Below are positions 21,023 to 31,045 of a stretch of 64,000 bases of DNA, piece by piece; position 1 is the first letter of the stretch; each line of letters begins with the position of its first letter. Source of the DNA: Oegoconia quadripuncta (lineage: Eukaryota; Arthropoda; Insecta; Lepidoptera; Autostichidae); contig OX438755.1 in the NCBI GenBank assembly GCA_949316235.1, positions 20,855,151 through 20,919,150 on the forward strand, given 5' to 3'. The notes under the pieces are model-generated. The model searched no databases, was not told where the DNA came from, and saw only the letters and a list, made by a program, of their open reading frames with translations. Both the position numbers and the translations under genes were made by a program.

Positions 21023-21360
21023 GACTTCACAAAGTTAGCAAATCCTTCAAAGGGCAATGTATACGCTTTTATAATATGGTTCCAGTAGACGAAATTTGCC
21101 TTTTTTTAAAGCAATCATCAGGCTATTATAAAATCACTGACTATTTGAATGATAAACAAGCATGGACATAGCTGTCTTATTATTCATTGTAATTAACAAA
21201 TCACCAATTGTAACCCATAACCTGTTTAAAAGAGCAACCCTAGAGTTTATTGCTCGTTCTTCTCTGGGGAGTCAGCTATATGAATGAGCAGTAAATTTAA
21301 ATGTAATATTAATAGTGACGTTTACAAGTGATAATTTTATCCTACCAAATAAAATGTTTT
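21023..21360 (+). pseudogene. LINE-I C-terminus and 3' end
   Basis: GGCTATTATAAAATCACTGA encodes the G/YYKITDYL closing motif. It is followed by GAGCAACCCTAGAGTTTATT and the 3' end AATAAAATGTTTTGATTTGA. Parallel copies lie at 31944-32560 and, reversed, at 24565-24700. Confidence 0.7.
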
Positions 21361-21728
21361 GATTTGATGTGGTACCGCCACTGTCTTATGTGTGCATATG
21401 TGAATCAGAATGTTCAAGCCAGTCCCTTGGCTACATACGGTATTGTTTTAAGCCTGTGATAAGCTACATGTCACGGTAAGTGTATCTAGACAGCAAATAT
21501 CAACATATTAGTACTAGTAGCAGGTCATTGTTGTCCTGTCGTAATGCATTACCCACCCACAGTGAATAATGAACAGGGAGGGATCCCGAGGGGTATAAAT
21601 GATGTAATACGAACAAACTCGTACCATTTCATTTGCAAAATTAACTAGCGTGTAAATCTGTTTTGTCTGTGATACACGTCTAATGTATTATTTACATATA
21701 AGGTGATTTTTAATTCTTTATACCAAAA

Positions 21729-21778
21729 TACAGAATGAGTTTTTACCGTTAGGAAAAAATGGGGCATATTAGGTAAGA
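21729..21778 (+). repeat. Repeat L copy inside an RTE fragment
   Basis: CAGAATGAGTTTTTACCGTT and GGGGCATATTAGGTAAG. Directly abuts RTE coding sequence on its right side. Confidence 0.6.
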
Positions 21779-21905
21779 AAATCACCTTGAGCTTCTTTCT
21801 GAAGTCCATAATGAGAGACCATGTTTCAGTGCCATAAGTCATTCCTGGTAACATACATTGATTAAGAACTTTCGTCTTCAAGCACCGAGGCATTTTGAAC
21901 ACGGA
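21779..21905 (-). pseudogene. RTE-type reverse transcriptase fragment
   Basis: The minus strand reads LKTKVLNQCMLPGMTYGTET then WSLIMDFRKKLKV, the hallmark region after the RT palm in RTE LINEs. It ends where repeat L begins. Confidence 0.8.
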
Positions 21906-21967
21906 ACACTGTTTTCTATTAATTTCCTTTTATAACATGTGACTAATACTTTAATATTGGTGTCGAT

Positions 21968-22105
21968 TCGGATGTACACCAACTAAACTAAACTAAAGCC
22001 AGTTTTAGTTTTAAAGTAGTACTGTCTCTTGCTCCCTGGAACAGTATGATGCGACGGCACGACTCCAAAACTGGTTTTAGTTTAGTTTATTTGGTGTACA
22101 TCCGA
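21968..22105. mobile_element. 138-bp MITE-like element, 39-bp inverted repeats
   Basis: 21968-22006 and 22067-22105 pair as inverted repeats with two mismatches (TCGGATGTACACCAACTAAA at the left end). The 60-bp loop is unique. It abuts the tail of a minus-strand SINE A. Confidence 0.65.
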
Positions 22106-22900
22106 TTTTTTTTATGCTCGACGGGTTCGTACTTAACCTCAATCACACTTGATGTTAAGTGAAGATGAGGTCGAAGGTGGAAGCGTACTGACCCGGAATA
22201 GACACCAAATGTCGTTTTTTTTTTAATTTTTAAAATTATTTTTTACTTTGTTGTGACTGATTCAGTGAAGTCGGTTTTTTTAAAGTTATTATTAAATTTA
22301 TATTGGTATTGGGTGGAAAGTCCCTTAGTCACCTTTCACGGCACCCATGGAAACAGACGGGTTGAAATTCTAGAAACCAGAAACCATACGGTGATTAAAC
22401 GTACTATACTACACGTAAACAATGTTAAACCCTAATATACCTACATGCTTATCTATCCGAATCTCTGCGGCCGAGCAAATTATTAGACCGCGTGCATCAG
22501 TGAGTTCGACCAAACTTCCAATTACTGTATGGGATATGTGGGTTTGATAGATCCCGAGGGTACATACTGATTACTTGTGTTGTCGTTTATCGCTGCTAAT
22601 TCAGCTCCATTTCGGCTTTTCCAGTTGGCAATTGGCAAAATTATGGCATTAAATAGTCCAGTCAATCTTAAGACTAGAATAGGCCACAAACGTGGCCGTC
22701 AAATAAGTAAGTAAGTAAGCGTACTGACCCGGGAACCCCAACACAACAATGCTATTAACATTGCTGCTTGGCGGCAGAATTAGATAAGATGGTGGTAGCT
22801 AGCCAGGCGGACATTTAAAATAAAACATGTATCGGGATCGAACCCGCGATCCCCGAATCGTAAACACAACGTTGTTTACATTGAACCACGGAGGCGGTTA
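22106..22900 (-). repeat. SINE A split by a 520-bp insertion
   Basis: The tail part is at 22106-22196 (T-run, CTCGACGGGTTCGTACTTAA) and the body and head are at 22717-22900 (to CATTGAACCACGGAGGCGGT). The B-box region reads GGGATCGAACCCGCGATCCC, reversed. The middle is displaced by inserted DNA. Confidence 0.8.
22197..22716 (+). mobile_element. 520-bp insertion in SINE A with AAGT tail
   Basis: The 16-bp AAGCGTACTGACCCGG at 22181-22196 is repeated at 22717-22732, flanking this segment. The right end is AAATAAGTAAGTAAGT, a microsatellite tail of the kind seen on LINE copies, so the likely orientation is plus. The inner part includes the repeat seen at 14922 and 18740 (reversed). No intact ORF. 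Confidence 0.65.
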
Positions 22901-22926
22901 AGCCTTCTGTTTCCCTTAATAAATAT

Positions 22927-22975
22927 ACCCTGCTTATTTCTTTACGGTAAAAAAACTCATCCTGTATATCGTAAT
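22927..22975 (-). repeat. Repeat L copy, diverged
   Basis: TTTACGGTAAAAAAACTCAT, the reversed core. Confidence 0.5.
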
Positions 22976-23246
22976 AGCTGAACTACGTCCTTTTATAGAC
23001 AATGTGCACTTCATGACGTACACCGCTTCTTATCAGGATGTAGGTACTTAATGTAATGCGGCCGTTTGTAAGGCAGACGATTGGAGTCCGACCTGATTCC
23101 CACTCTGAAGAAGGATGGATATCGAAGTGAAGACTTATTTATGAATTACTTTATTGAGTTTAATAATACTTTACTGCATAAATCTATTTTACAGTAATAT
23201 ATATCTTAGGAATTATATTAAGGAAATTGATTTTAACACTAGCTTT

Positions 23247-23287
23247 CAGGCCGCGGCTTCGCTTAATTTTGTTAGACCTTATATATT
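23247..23287 (-). repeat. Helitron-like terminal fragment
   Basis: CTAGCTTTCAGGCCGCGGCT matches the CTAG-bearing end of the Helitron-like family (see 43891). Confidence 0.4.
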
Positions 23288-23526
23288 TTCAAACACACAG
23301 CGCCATCTAGTTCCACACTAAGCAGCTAGACTTGTATTATGGATACCAGATGGTTGATAAAACACAAATATTTTTTTTTGTATATAAGTATATAAAAGAA
23401 AAACATCCATAATCCGGGAACACATGTATGTATTCATCATACAAACTTGTGCCCCTAGCGGGATTCGAACCCGCGACCTTTTGGTATAGCAGTCAGAGTT
23501 TCTAACCACTACACCACACAGGTAGT
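23288..23526 (-). repeat. SINE B, reversed copy
   Basis: Tail ACACAGCGCCATCTAGTTCC at the left. B-box GCGGGATTCGAACCCGCGAC and A-box complement near 23500-23526 at the right. Nearly complete. Confidence 0.85.
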
Positions 23527-23527
23527 C

Positions 23528-23607
23528 AACATGTACCCTGCTGGGGATCGAGTCCGCAACCTCCGATTCGAAAACCCTACGTTATTTACATTGAGCCACT
23601 CACTCTG
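23528..23607 (-). repeat. SINE A head fragment
   Basis: ATGTACCCTGCTGGGGATCG to TTTACATTGAGCCACT, the reversed tRNA-like head. It sits directly against the SINE B head, so two SINE heads abut. Confidence 0.7.
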
Positions 23608-23951
23608 ACGAATTATCTCAATTCTTCTCTCTACAATTCCTAGCATAATTCGTTCCCTACCACTTCGAACTAGGGGATTAACTCCCGCCTATATACCTAC
23701 TTGTAAACTTCGCAATCTAAATAAATACATAGGATTAGCTAAGTAAGTTAAGCAAAGTGGAACAGTACATACATGATAAATAAGAAATATTTACTATAAA
23801 GTTCCTCTAAGTAAGACCTCCCTAATAATCGGCCTTGTAACTTGTTGACCAATAACTCAGCGAACCGTTCAGTTCCCAGGCAAAGTTCTGCAATGAAATA
23901 ATACGCTATTGTCTAATATTGTGGCATTTACTGTGATCCAAAGATTATATA

Positions 23952-24535
23952 GCTACTAGCTTTTCTCCCGCGGCTTAGCCTGCGTGGAATAGCTTTATCG
24001 GGAATAAGCATCATCATCATTTAATTTCTTTATCCCGCGGGACTCACTTTATCGGGATAAAAAGAATCACATGATTGAACTAATATATATTCTACCTATA
24101 TACCAAATTTCATCCAAATCCGTGAATCCGTTTCGCCGTGATTGAGGAACAAACAAGCATCTATAATATTAGAGTAGCTTTCGTTCCGCGGCTTCGCCTG
24201 CATGGAATAGCTTTATCGGCAATATATTTAATTGAACTACTCACTTTATCGGTATAAAAAAGTATCTTATGGTTAATCTAGGGTATATTCTACCTCTATA
24301 CCAAATTTCATCCAAATCCATTTAACAGTTTTGCCGTGATTGAACAACAAAGAAATAAACAAACATACAGACTTTCGCATTTATACGAGTAATATTATCT
24401 AACTAATATAACATTCTACCTATATACCAAATTTCATCCAAATTCGTGCATCCGTTTCGCCGTGATTGGGAAACAAACAAACAAACATCCGAAATTTCGC
24501 ATTTATAATATTAGATTAGATATTCGAAACTATAT
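23952..24535 (-). mobile_element. Three Helitron-like copies in tandem
   Basis: Copies start near 23952 (CTAGCTTTTCTCCCGCGGCT), 24173 (TAGCTTTCGTTCCGCGGCTT) and about 24405 (body only). Each has CCAAATTTCATCCAAAT and CCGTTTCGCCGTGATTG or close variants, and the last ends AATATTAGATTAGA. Read on the minus strand each would begin TCTAATATTATAAATGCG and end GCGG...AAAGCTAG, fitting Helitron 5'-TC and 3'-CTAG ends. Non-autonomous. Confidence 0.5.
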
Positions 24536-24564
24536 TAGTATTATATTAACATTTGTATGGTATT

Positions 24565-24705
24565 TAAATCAAATCAAAATATTTTATTTCATAGGATAAA
24601 ATTATCACTTGAAAATTTTTAAATTTACTGCTCATTCACAACGCTGTCTCCCTAGAGAAGAACGAGCAAGAAACTCTAGGGTTGCTCTTTATTAAAAGAA
24701 TAGCA
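24565..24705 (-). repeat. LINE-I 3' end, reversed
   Basis: TCAAATCAAAATATTTTATT and AGAAACTCTAGGGTTGCTCT are the reversed end of the LINE at 21023-21360. Confidence 0.65.
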
Positions 24706-24867
24706 CAAACCTGTCTCTTCCCGTGGGTGTCGTAAAAGGCGACTATGGGAATTTCCATTAAAAAAAAATCATCAAAAAGCACGAAAGCACGCAAAATGGG
24801 CTGTGCATAGTCCATGGAGCGATTTGCCATAAGACTCATAGATAATCATTCGAATACTGCTAAATTG

Positions 24868-24925
24868 CAGAGCCTCGAACACCGTCGTAAGTCGCCTGCC
24901 CCTCAGTCTTTTACAAGATGCATTG
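24868..24925 (-). repeat. Short repeat, partner of 20432-20505
   Basis: AGCCTCGAACACCGTCGTAA and CAGTCTTTTACAAGATGCAT. Confidence 0.45.
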
Positions 24926-25452
24926 TGGTGAATGTGCATTGGAATTACATAATCTTTTCACCGTCGCTTTTCCATCTTCAAGATTCAAAGTAACAGTACT
25001 TAGCAAAAGCTCAACCTTTCACGAGAAGATACCCTGATCAAGATTCCCATTCTAATTACACCCCGACACGTCTCCTGTCCGACGGAAGACCAACAAGTCG
25101 AAACAAGCTGTGCCACTATCAATCACGGTACACACAGACATGATAGATGATCCACATCTTGTGGTGACATGCAACGTATTGTGCGTGTATTGCATATAGA
25201 TGGAAGGTTTTGTTATTGTTTTGTTTTTCTTTATTTAGGATAACCAAGAAGACTTACACTTGGTATAACAAACCCTGCAATGCCTGATGCGTCACAAATT
25301 CTAAGTGCTTCTTATTTATTAGCGAGTCAATGGCAAATACATTAAATTCTTGACCAGAATGCGGCCATGGGTACAGCATTGTCTGGGCATTGCTGTCCTG
25401 TCGTACATGTGTCGGAACACGCAGGGCAGCATAAAGTAGAATTGTAGGACGT
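24926..25452. other. Unassigned stretch
   Basis: No gene recognised. A piece near 25380-25430 (GCTGTCCTGTCGTACATG) loosely recalls 21525-21545. Confidence 0.35.
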
Positions 25453-25606
25453 TATTTTTAGGAATTAATCTTGACTCCAAGCTTCAGTGGGGACCACATC
25501 TAGAATATTTAGCAAGTAGATTGAGTTGCGCAGCATATGCTGTCTGGAAGATTAGACAGCTAACTGATGTGGCAACTGCAAGATTGGTAAATTTTAGCAA
25601 CTTCAC
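25453..25606 (+). pseudogene. LINE RT thumb fragment
   Basis: Reads LGINLDSKLQWGPHLEYLAS and LSCAAYAVWKIRQLTDV, closely like the minus-strand LINE at 20426-20330. Truncated at both ends. Confidence 0.8.
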
Positions 25607-25670
25607 ACGACCCAGATCGTCCATCCATCTTGTGATTGGTCGTCCTACTCTGCACTTACTGCTTACTTAC
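25607..25670 (-). pseudogene. LINE C-terminal scrap (RTE-like)
   Basis: The minus strand gives CRVGRPITRWMDDLGR, a motif at the end of RTE-like ORFs. It abuts the plus-strand LINE scrap. Confidence 0.55.
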
Positions 25671-26102
25671 CGTCTACCGGCCTTCAGTCCTTCTTGATCG
25701 AATCGGAATGAAGAATTCCGTAGGCGACCGAAAATATCTGACAGCCCAGCGGCTTAATTAGTTAAAGGGCAATGTGCAGGGCATCATCCAAGACTCCATT
25801 ATTATTTCCATTAAATTTAAATTGGCTTCAATTAATTATTATCCATTTAAATAAATAGCTTGCGTTTGAAGTTTAATTTGTCAGATGTCATATTCACCGC
25901 ACCAAGTACACAGTAATCCAGAGTGTGACGAAATCTGTTTTAATAAGCGAAGGCTTTCAACGTAACGGCGCATCGCGGGGATTTGCGCTGGCGTTAAGAA
26001 TGAATGTAGTGCTTTTATACTTAACCGCGTCTTAACTTGGTTTAAATATAGAATAAATAAGTATACATAATTTAGTACTAGTTTCCATCACATCATAAGT
26101 GA
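25671..26102. other. Unassigned stretch
   Basis: No ORF or repeat match seen. Confidence 0.35.
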
Positions 26103-26165
26103 AATGAGAATCATCTTATCAGCCGAAAGACGTCCACTGCTGGACAAAGGCCTCCTCCAAATATC
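26103..26165. repeat. RTE-type LINE 3' end fragment
   Basis: GACGTCCACTGCTGGACAAA and GGCCTCCTCCAAATATCTCC, the familiar lepidopteran RTE terminal block. Confidence 0.6.
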
Positions 26166-26182
26166 TCCACAACTATGTAATT

Positions 26183-26435
26183 TAGACATATTAACATAAC
26201 GACTCGTATATCACTTGATTTATTTTTATTGATATTAATTAATAATGTAATAGTACCAATTTTGTTGTAATTATATTGTAATGTAATTAAAACATTACCA
26301 CATTTTAACGGCAACCATTGTCAGTAACATAAGAAAAATCTTTAATCGGCATAAGTTTGGTATTAGTTTTCCGTATAAGAATTTGTAATAATGCTGTTGA
26401 TTCTATGTAAATAAATAAAATGAAAAAAAAAATCA
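26183..26435 (+). repeat. LINE 3' untranslated end, copy 2
   Basis: Near-identical to 2306-2588 with a few small deletions. Ends AATAAATAAAATGAAAAAAA. Confidence 0.65.
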
Positions 26436-26439
26436 ACAA

Positions 26440-27000
26440 GCGATCCTGTGCTGCACACATTCAGCGGCTTCATTTCAAGCTCTAATCACACAATTCAAGC
26501 TCTAATCACACAATTCTTTAATCTATCATTTAAAGTCACCCCACACATACTACGTGTCGTAGTGAACGCCTTTCTACTGAGTTGATTCTGCTCTCATGCT
26601 TCTTCTGCCATACCCATCATTCGCTCCCATACATCACACGACTTTGTGGTTCGCCACTCTTGCCATGCCTGACAGTGACTGACTGTCTACAATACCTGAC
26701 AGTGACTGACTGTCCACAGTGCCTGACAGTGACTGACAGCCTATAATGGCTACATGTCGGGGGTTTTCTACATTTGCAATGTATCATTACGTTTCCCGTT
26801 TTGTTACTTTGTGTGGGAACTTTTGTCATAATGTATGCATCAGCGTGGGTACCAACACGCCATTGTGGATCGCTACTCTTGCTTTGCTTGATAATGACTG
26901 ACTGCCCACAATGACACGCAAAGCCCCATTCACACAGTTTCCTCCTTTCACTCTCCTTTCAATAACTTCCTCACACTTGCTGTCTCCAGCGAACATACTT
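26440..27000 (-). pseudogene. RTE reverse transcriptase fragment carrying internal tandem repeats
   Basis: From the right the minus strand reads GDSKCEEVIERRVKGGNCVN, GALRVIVGSQ and ARVAIHNGVLVPTLM (27000-26826), then after a break CGEPQSRVMYGSE-like codons and a degenerate RSMCGVTLNDRLKN near 26530. These are consecutive parts of RTE ORF2 after the palm. Between them lie three 27-bp units at 26668-26748. A 20-bp perfect duplication sits at 26474-26513. Multiple stops make it inactive. Confidence 0.75.
26668..26748 (-). repeat. Three 27-bp tandem units (9 codons each)
   Basis: CCTGACAGTGACTGACTGTC starts each unit (26668, 26695, 26722). On the minus strand they encode a 9-residue repeat of the QSVTVRxxx form, so length is a multiple of three and the frame is kept. 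Confidence 0.8.
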
Positions 27001-27060
27001 TCCAAATGCACGAATATAATTACGTACTTATAAGTAATGTACATATTAACTGAATATTTA

Positions 27061-27130
27061 TACCGGATTGGTTTTTTTACCGTAAGGAAAAAAATAGGGT
27101 ACATCAGGTAAGTGAAGTAGAAGGTATTGG
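27061..27130 (+). repeat. Repeat L copy
   Basis: TACCGGATTGGTTTTTTTAC and AGGTAAGTGAAGTAGAAGGT. Confidence 0.65.
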
Positions 27131-27146
27131 GCTTACGATTCCGACT

Positions 27147-27312
27147 GTCCGACTGGCTAGCTACCACCTTCTTATCTAAATCTGCCGCCAAACAGCAATA
27201 TTAATAGCATTGTTGTGTTCCGGTTGTCAGAGATAAGATAGCCAGTCCCCCAAATGTGTTGGGGTTTCCGAGTTAGTAAGCTTCCAATTTACATTGAGCC
27301 ACGTAGTCGGTA
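27147..27312 (+). repeat. SINE A body fragment with reversed head piece
   Basis: Body from CGACTGGCTAGCTACCACCT to GGGGTTTCCGAGTTAGTAAG, then 27285-27312 reads ACATTGAGCCACGTAGTCGG, which is the head of SINE A in opposite orientation. A rearranged junction. Confidence 0.65.
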
Positions 27313-27360
27313 AGTTCTCCAAGTAATTTTTTTATTTCAATAATTTAATGATGCAACTAT

Positions 27361-27856
27361 TGTAACCTATTTTCCGGGTTAGGTAGGGGTATAAATAATA
27401 AAATTATATCTGTTAACCAGTCTCTGTTTATTGGTAAAATACATTGACAAACATTCTTAACTAGCAACAGAATAATGCTCGGGTTGTTGGCTCGCTTGGT
27501 CGATAACTCTTAATATATTTTGGGGGGTGCCTGGGTCAGCCGTGTTCCACGTGCTCTATCTGTGGAACCCGGCTGCTCCAGTGCACTCCGCAGTAAAGAG
27601 AAAATTATTAAAGAAAATAGCTGAGGGCTGTGAGTCTGAGGTGGTGAGGTGAGGTGAGGTGTTATCACTCCCTGTGATGCGGGTGGTAACCCGACTGCTA
27701 ATTCAGCTGCTACACAGCTGCGCAGGACTGTTGGGCAGTCACTGGTAGCTCCCAATATGACAGTGGTAGCTGTTCGCTCCAATATGACACTGGCTCTTCG
27801 CCTTAATATGACAGAGGCTCTTCGCCCCAATATGACACCTCCTGCGATGGGTAACA
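27361..27856 (-). repeat. Possible solo LTR
   Basis: Bounded by TGTAACC at the left and GGTAACA at the right, so read on the minus strand it begins TGTTACC and ends GGTTACA, like LTR termini. It includes degenerate units of about 24-28 bp (AATATGACA...GGCTCTTCGC) at 27751-27840 and an AATAAA signal on the minus strand (CCAATAAACAGAGACTGG). No flanking target duplication is visible, which weakens the call. Confidence 0.35.
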
Positions 27857-28860
27857 TTGCAGAGGTTAGTACAATTGTGATAATATATTTAAATAGGGGT
27901 TGAAACTACACTCGGGGTAGACCTACATCATCATACATGGTTGTAGGGTGGTTCGGAATGGTATGAAATGCTAATTTAAGTAGTAATAGCTATTAAGTAT
28001 TAAAAGAGAACATGTGCCACGTGGCACATGGTTAAAATTAACTAAAATTTGTCTTTTTCAAAGAAAGATTACCCTATCCGATGAGAGACAGTAATAAGAT
28101 TATATCTTATGGTTGTAGTATGGTAAAAACTCACCTGTCGGAGGAAAATATGCCTGCCTAGGGTGCTTTGCACAATGTCAACTCCACACTTTCAGCTTCC
28201 TGGAAAGAATTTAATATTTAGAAACGATATTCATAATAATGGAGAGGCTCCGAGGGCCTTGGTAAGGTTAAACAGCAGTAATACATACCGGTGCAGCAAA
28301 TATGCGGCACGCGGTTTCAGACACGCCGCAGGCGCAGGTAAATAGCACTTAAAAGAGCCGAATCTGAAATAAATACGCCGGTTTTAGAATAACGTTGATA
28401 AACAATGATTCAGGCTGCTTTCAATGGAGCTGTCTCTTCAAAATGCTTACCACAAAACTGAGTTTATAACGTATGTAGCCGCAGCTCTGTCTCTGGACGC
28501 TATCGGAAGGCAAGTGCCGCGACAGGAATTTCATCGAGGTCCTGAGCTCTGTTGTTTAAACCAGTGATGTCAGGTGACCATTTCAGGGGTTCCCCTAATT
28601 GTTGGGACAACGGTTGGCTCCAGAACCTTCCCGAAGGTGGCTTAGGTGCCAGCAGCTCTCGTCGTTCGGGAGGTCTTCCTCGGACACCAACGTTTCCTTT
28701 CACTCGACATTGGAGCCCTGAAAAGTCACCTGAAAAAACTCAAGATTCCTTCCCGTCAACGGGACTACGCCTTCTTGCCGCGAATCGGGCTGCGATCACA
28801 ACTTCAGCCCTATATTTTGCACAATAAAAAGTTACACGTCTGAAACTGAAAATTGACGAC
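27857..28860. other. Unassigned, partly less AT-rich stretch
   Basis: Contains a 20-bp palindrome at 28011-28030. Two modest open frames (28163-28345 and 28552-28827, plus) show no domain I know. The sequence here is not repeated within the window. It could be degraded single-copy or unrelated TE sequence. Confidence 0.3.
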
Positions 28861-30003
28861 CTGAATGTTTGAAGTTACTTCAGCCACATCTGTCAGGGAA
28901 AACCGAATCTTCCCCTGGTAACCCAGGTGTGGCTATAGTCGAAACCCAATAAATGGTCGGTATTACTATACTGGAAAATCAATTAATGAACGAAATTAAT
29001 GAATAAAAATTAGACTACGAATCCTTAAAAGGAACCCTCGCTGTGGGAGGTTAGGGATATTTTTCTACATCGAATGGACGCTATAAAAAGGTTTTTAGAA
29101 AGTAGTTAAAAATTAAAGATCGAGTTTATCAGTGAGGGACTAATTCCATTCAAAAACCGCTCACTTTAAGCTTGATAAAAAAATCGAGTTAATTCGCCGC
29201 AACGTAGCATTGAAAATACCACGTTACACTATGTGGAATATGCTATAAACGCGACAGTCAAATGATAAACGCTTTATTCGATTATGGTTTTGAAACAGAT
29301 ATATATTGAAAGGGAATGAAACGATTGTTCAGAAATGATACATGGAACGAATTTCATCTATCCTGTTTATTGAAAAGATTATAGAATGCACTGTCACTGA
29401 ACACTATGGTGGCGCCTCGTAACAAGCGTCGATGTACACGTACTCGCTGGAGGCCCCCCAGGGGGGGCACACTTCAAATGTCATAAATTTTCATAGCAGA
29501 CTGCGACCTCTGAACTGCGGTTGACGAACTAACCGTTATTAGTGTTCTGTGACAGCCGCCGCCATCTTGCCGGTGGGTGGTGTCATGTCGAGCTGTCAGT
29601 CAAGTCAAGTTCAGATTTTTGTTAATTTGTTGTTTGTTTTTGTTATACTTGTTTTCTTTTGTTATTCCATTCATTTGCTGTAACGGATAAACTGACCACT
29701 CATTAAACAGATTGTCGTGATCAGGATTTCTCAATTTCAGCAATATTTTTGGCTTCGATAACAAACCAAAAAAGTGCTTACTGTAATAAGTAAGCAAGAG
29801 AAAATATTTGGGACAATTTAGTGAGTTGGATTTGAGTAGGTCTCTTTATATATTACATTTATACAGAATTGTATTGTTATTTCTGAGGATAATTTAAAGA
29901 AATTAGTTATGAGAAATAAAAATTTCCTCATAAACAACAATACGTATTTCTAAACCCAGTTTCTACCTATATAATCAGTGTACGTAGGTATGTATAGATA
30001 GAT
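28861..30003. other. Unassigned stretch
   Basis: No recognised repeat or ORF over 70 codons. 29395-29600 is less AT-rich and includes GCCGCCATCTTGCCGG at about 29561. Confidence 0.3.
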
Positions 30004-30215
30004 TTAATTCCTCAACCAATCGCTGGCAGCAGCGCTGTCTATACATGCAAATTTAACCACGGAGTTGCCACTCTTTCTCGGTAAATAGTTACTATACTCT
30101 TTGAGGCCCCCGGGTTGCCGACTGACGGCACGGGCGGCGCCCGCGCCCCGCTCCACATCCCTCTCGACGACGAGGCCGCGGAGAGCCGAGGCAGCCCGAA
30201 GGTTCCTCACTCTTA
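30004..30215 (-). other. GC-rich patch with open frame, not identified
   Basis: 30100-30200 is strikingly GC-rich (GGCGGCGCCCGCGCCCCGCT). The minus frame starts near 30210 and runs open for 68 codons (RGLVVERDVERGAGAARAVS) to a stop at 30004. It could be a degraded exon or element leader. I do not recognise it. Confidence 0.3.
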
Positions 30216-30236
30216 AAATATATAAACTACCTATGA

Positions 30237-30307
30237 CAATAACTTCTATTTCACTTACCTAATATGCCCTATTTTTTCCATACGGTAAAAAACTCATCCA
30301 GTATAAT
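30237..30307 (-). repeat. Repeat L copy
   Basis: TTCTATTTCACTTACCTAAT then TACGGTAAAAAACTCATCCA, a good reversed copy. It is followed at 30300-30352 by TTTTGGTAAATAAACATCTC, a LINE 3' tail type also seen at 44096 and 52215. Confidence 0.65.
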
Positions 30308-30355
30308 TATGTTTGGTCCTTTTTGGTAAATAAACATCTCATCTTATATCTTTTA

Positions 30356-30939
30356 TGTGATTGCAAAGGAAAAAAATTGTTTATTTTTAGATAATTTCTA
30401 AGAATAACGACTTTCGACGTTTTCATTTAAGTGCGAGGGCGTGGGAAATGTATCTCAAACACTTACACATTATATTTTGCTATAAGGAAATGTCGTCTCA
30501 CAAAACAAAATGTTATCCTACTTATTTTTGCCTTTCCCACCGGATTATTTTACCAAGCCTTAAAGACGTTTTTTCAGCGCAAAGTGTATATACTGAGCAT
30601 AAATAATATTTAAGACAAACGTTGTGGGAACTTTTCGCAAAAACGTTAATATCAAAAGGAAAATAATTTGAAAGAATCTAACTCCTCCTCTTTGGTATCA
30701 TGGAGATGGATTTTTCGGGGGAGTTGTAGAATATTGATAACCACGCCTTATTTCGGTGTTTAACCGTAGCTTAATGGTTTACTGCAACATAACCGCATAT
30801 CGCTTAGTCAGCGCCAATACCAATGTAATAAATAGGCTTGTTCATTATTAAAGGGCTGTAGTTCGTGCAACATCACAATAGACAACGAGTCTTATTTACG
30901 GAACCCTCCGTCGCTCGACCAACAACCATCTTCAATACC
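30356..30939. other. Unassigned stretch
   Basis: No gene or repeat recognised. Confidence 0.3.
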
Positions 30940-31035
30940 ACATCATTTACCATCACCTACAGGACGTTCACTACTGAACATAGGCCTTCCCCATTAATCT
31001 CCAGATATTGGAAGCGCAGCAGTCTCCATCCAGCT
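30940..31035. repeat. RTE-type LINE 3' end
   Basis: ACGTTCACTACTGAACATAG and GGCCTTCCCCATTAATCTCC. Confidence 0.6.
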
Positions 31036-31045
31036 ACTCCTTTCA

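Noticed and set aside
26668..26748. CRISPR-like array
   Set aside because: Three contiguous 27-bp units without spacers in a eukaryotic LINE relic.
28552..28827. Host exon at 28552-28827
   Set aside because: No domain recognised, no convincing splice sites and a competing minus-strand frame; left as unassigned.
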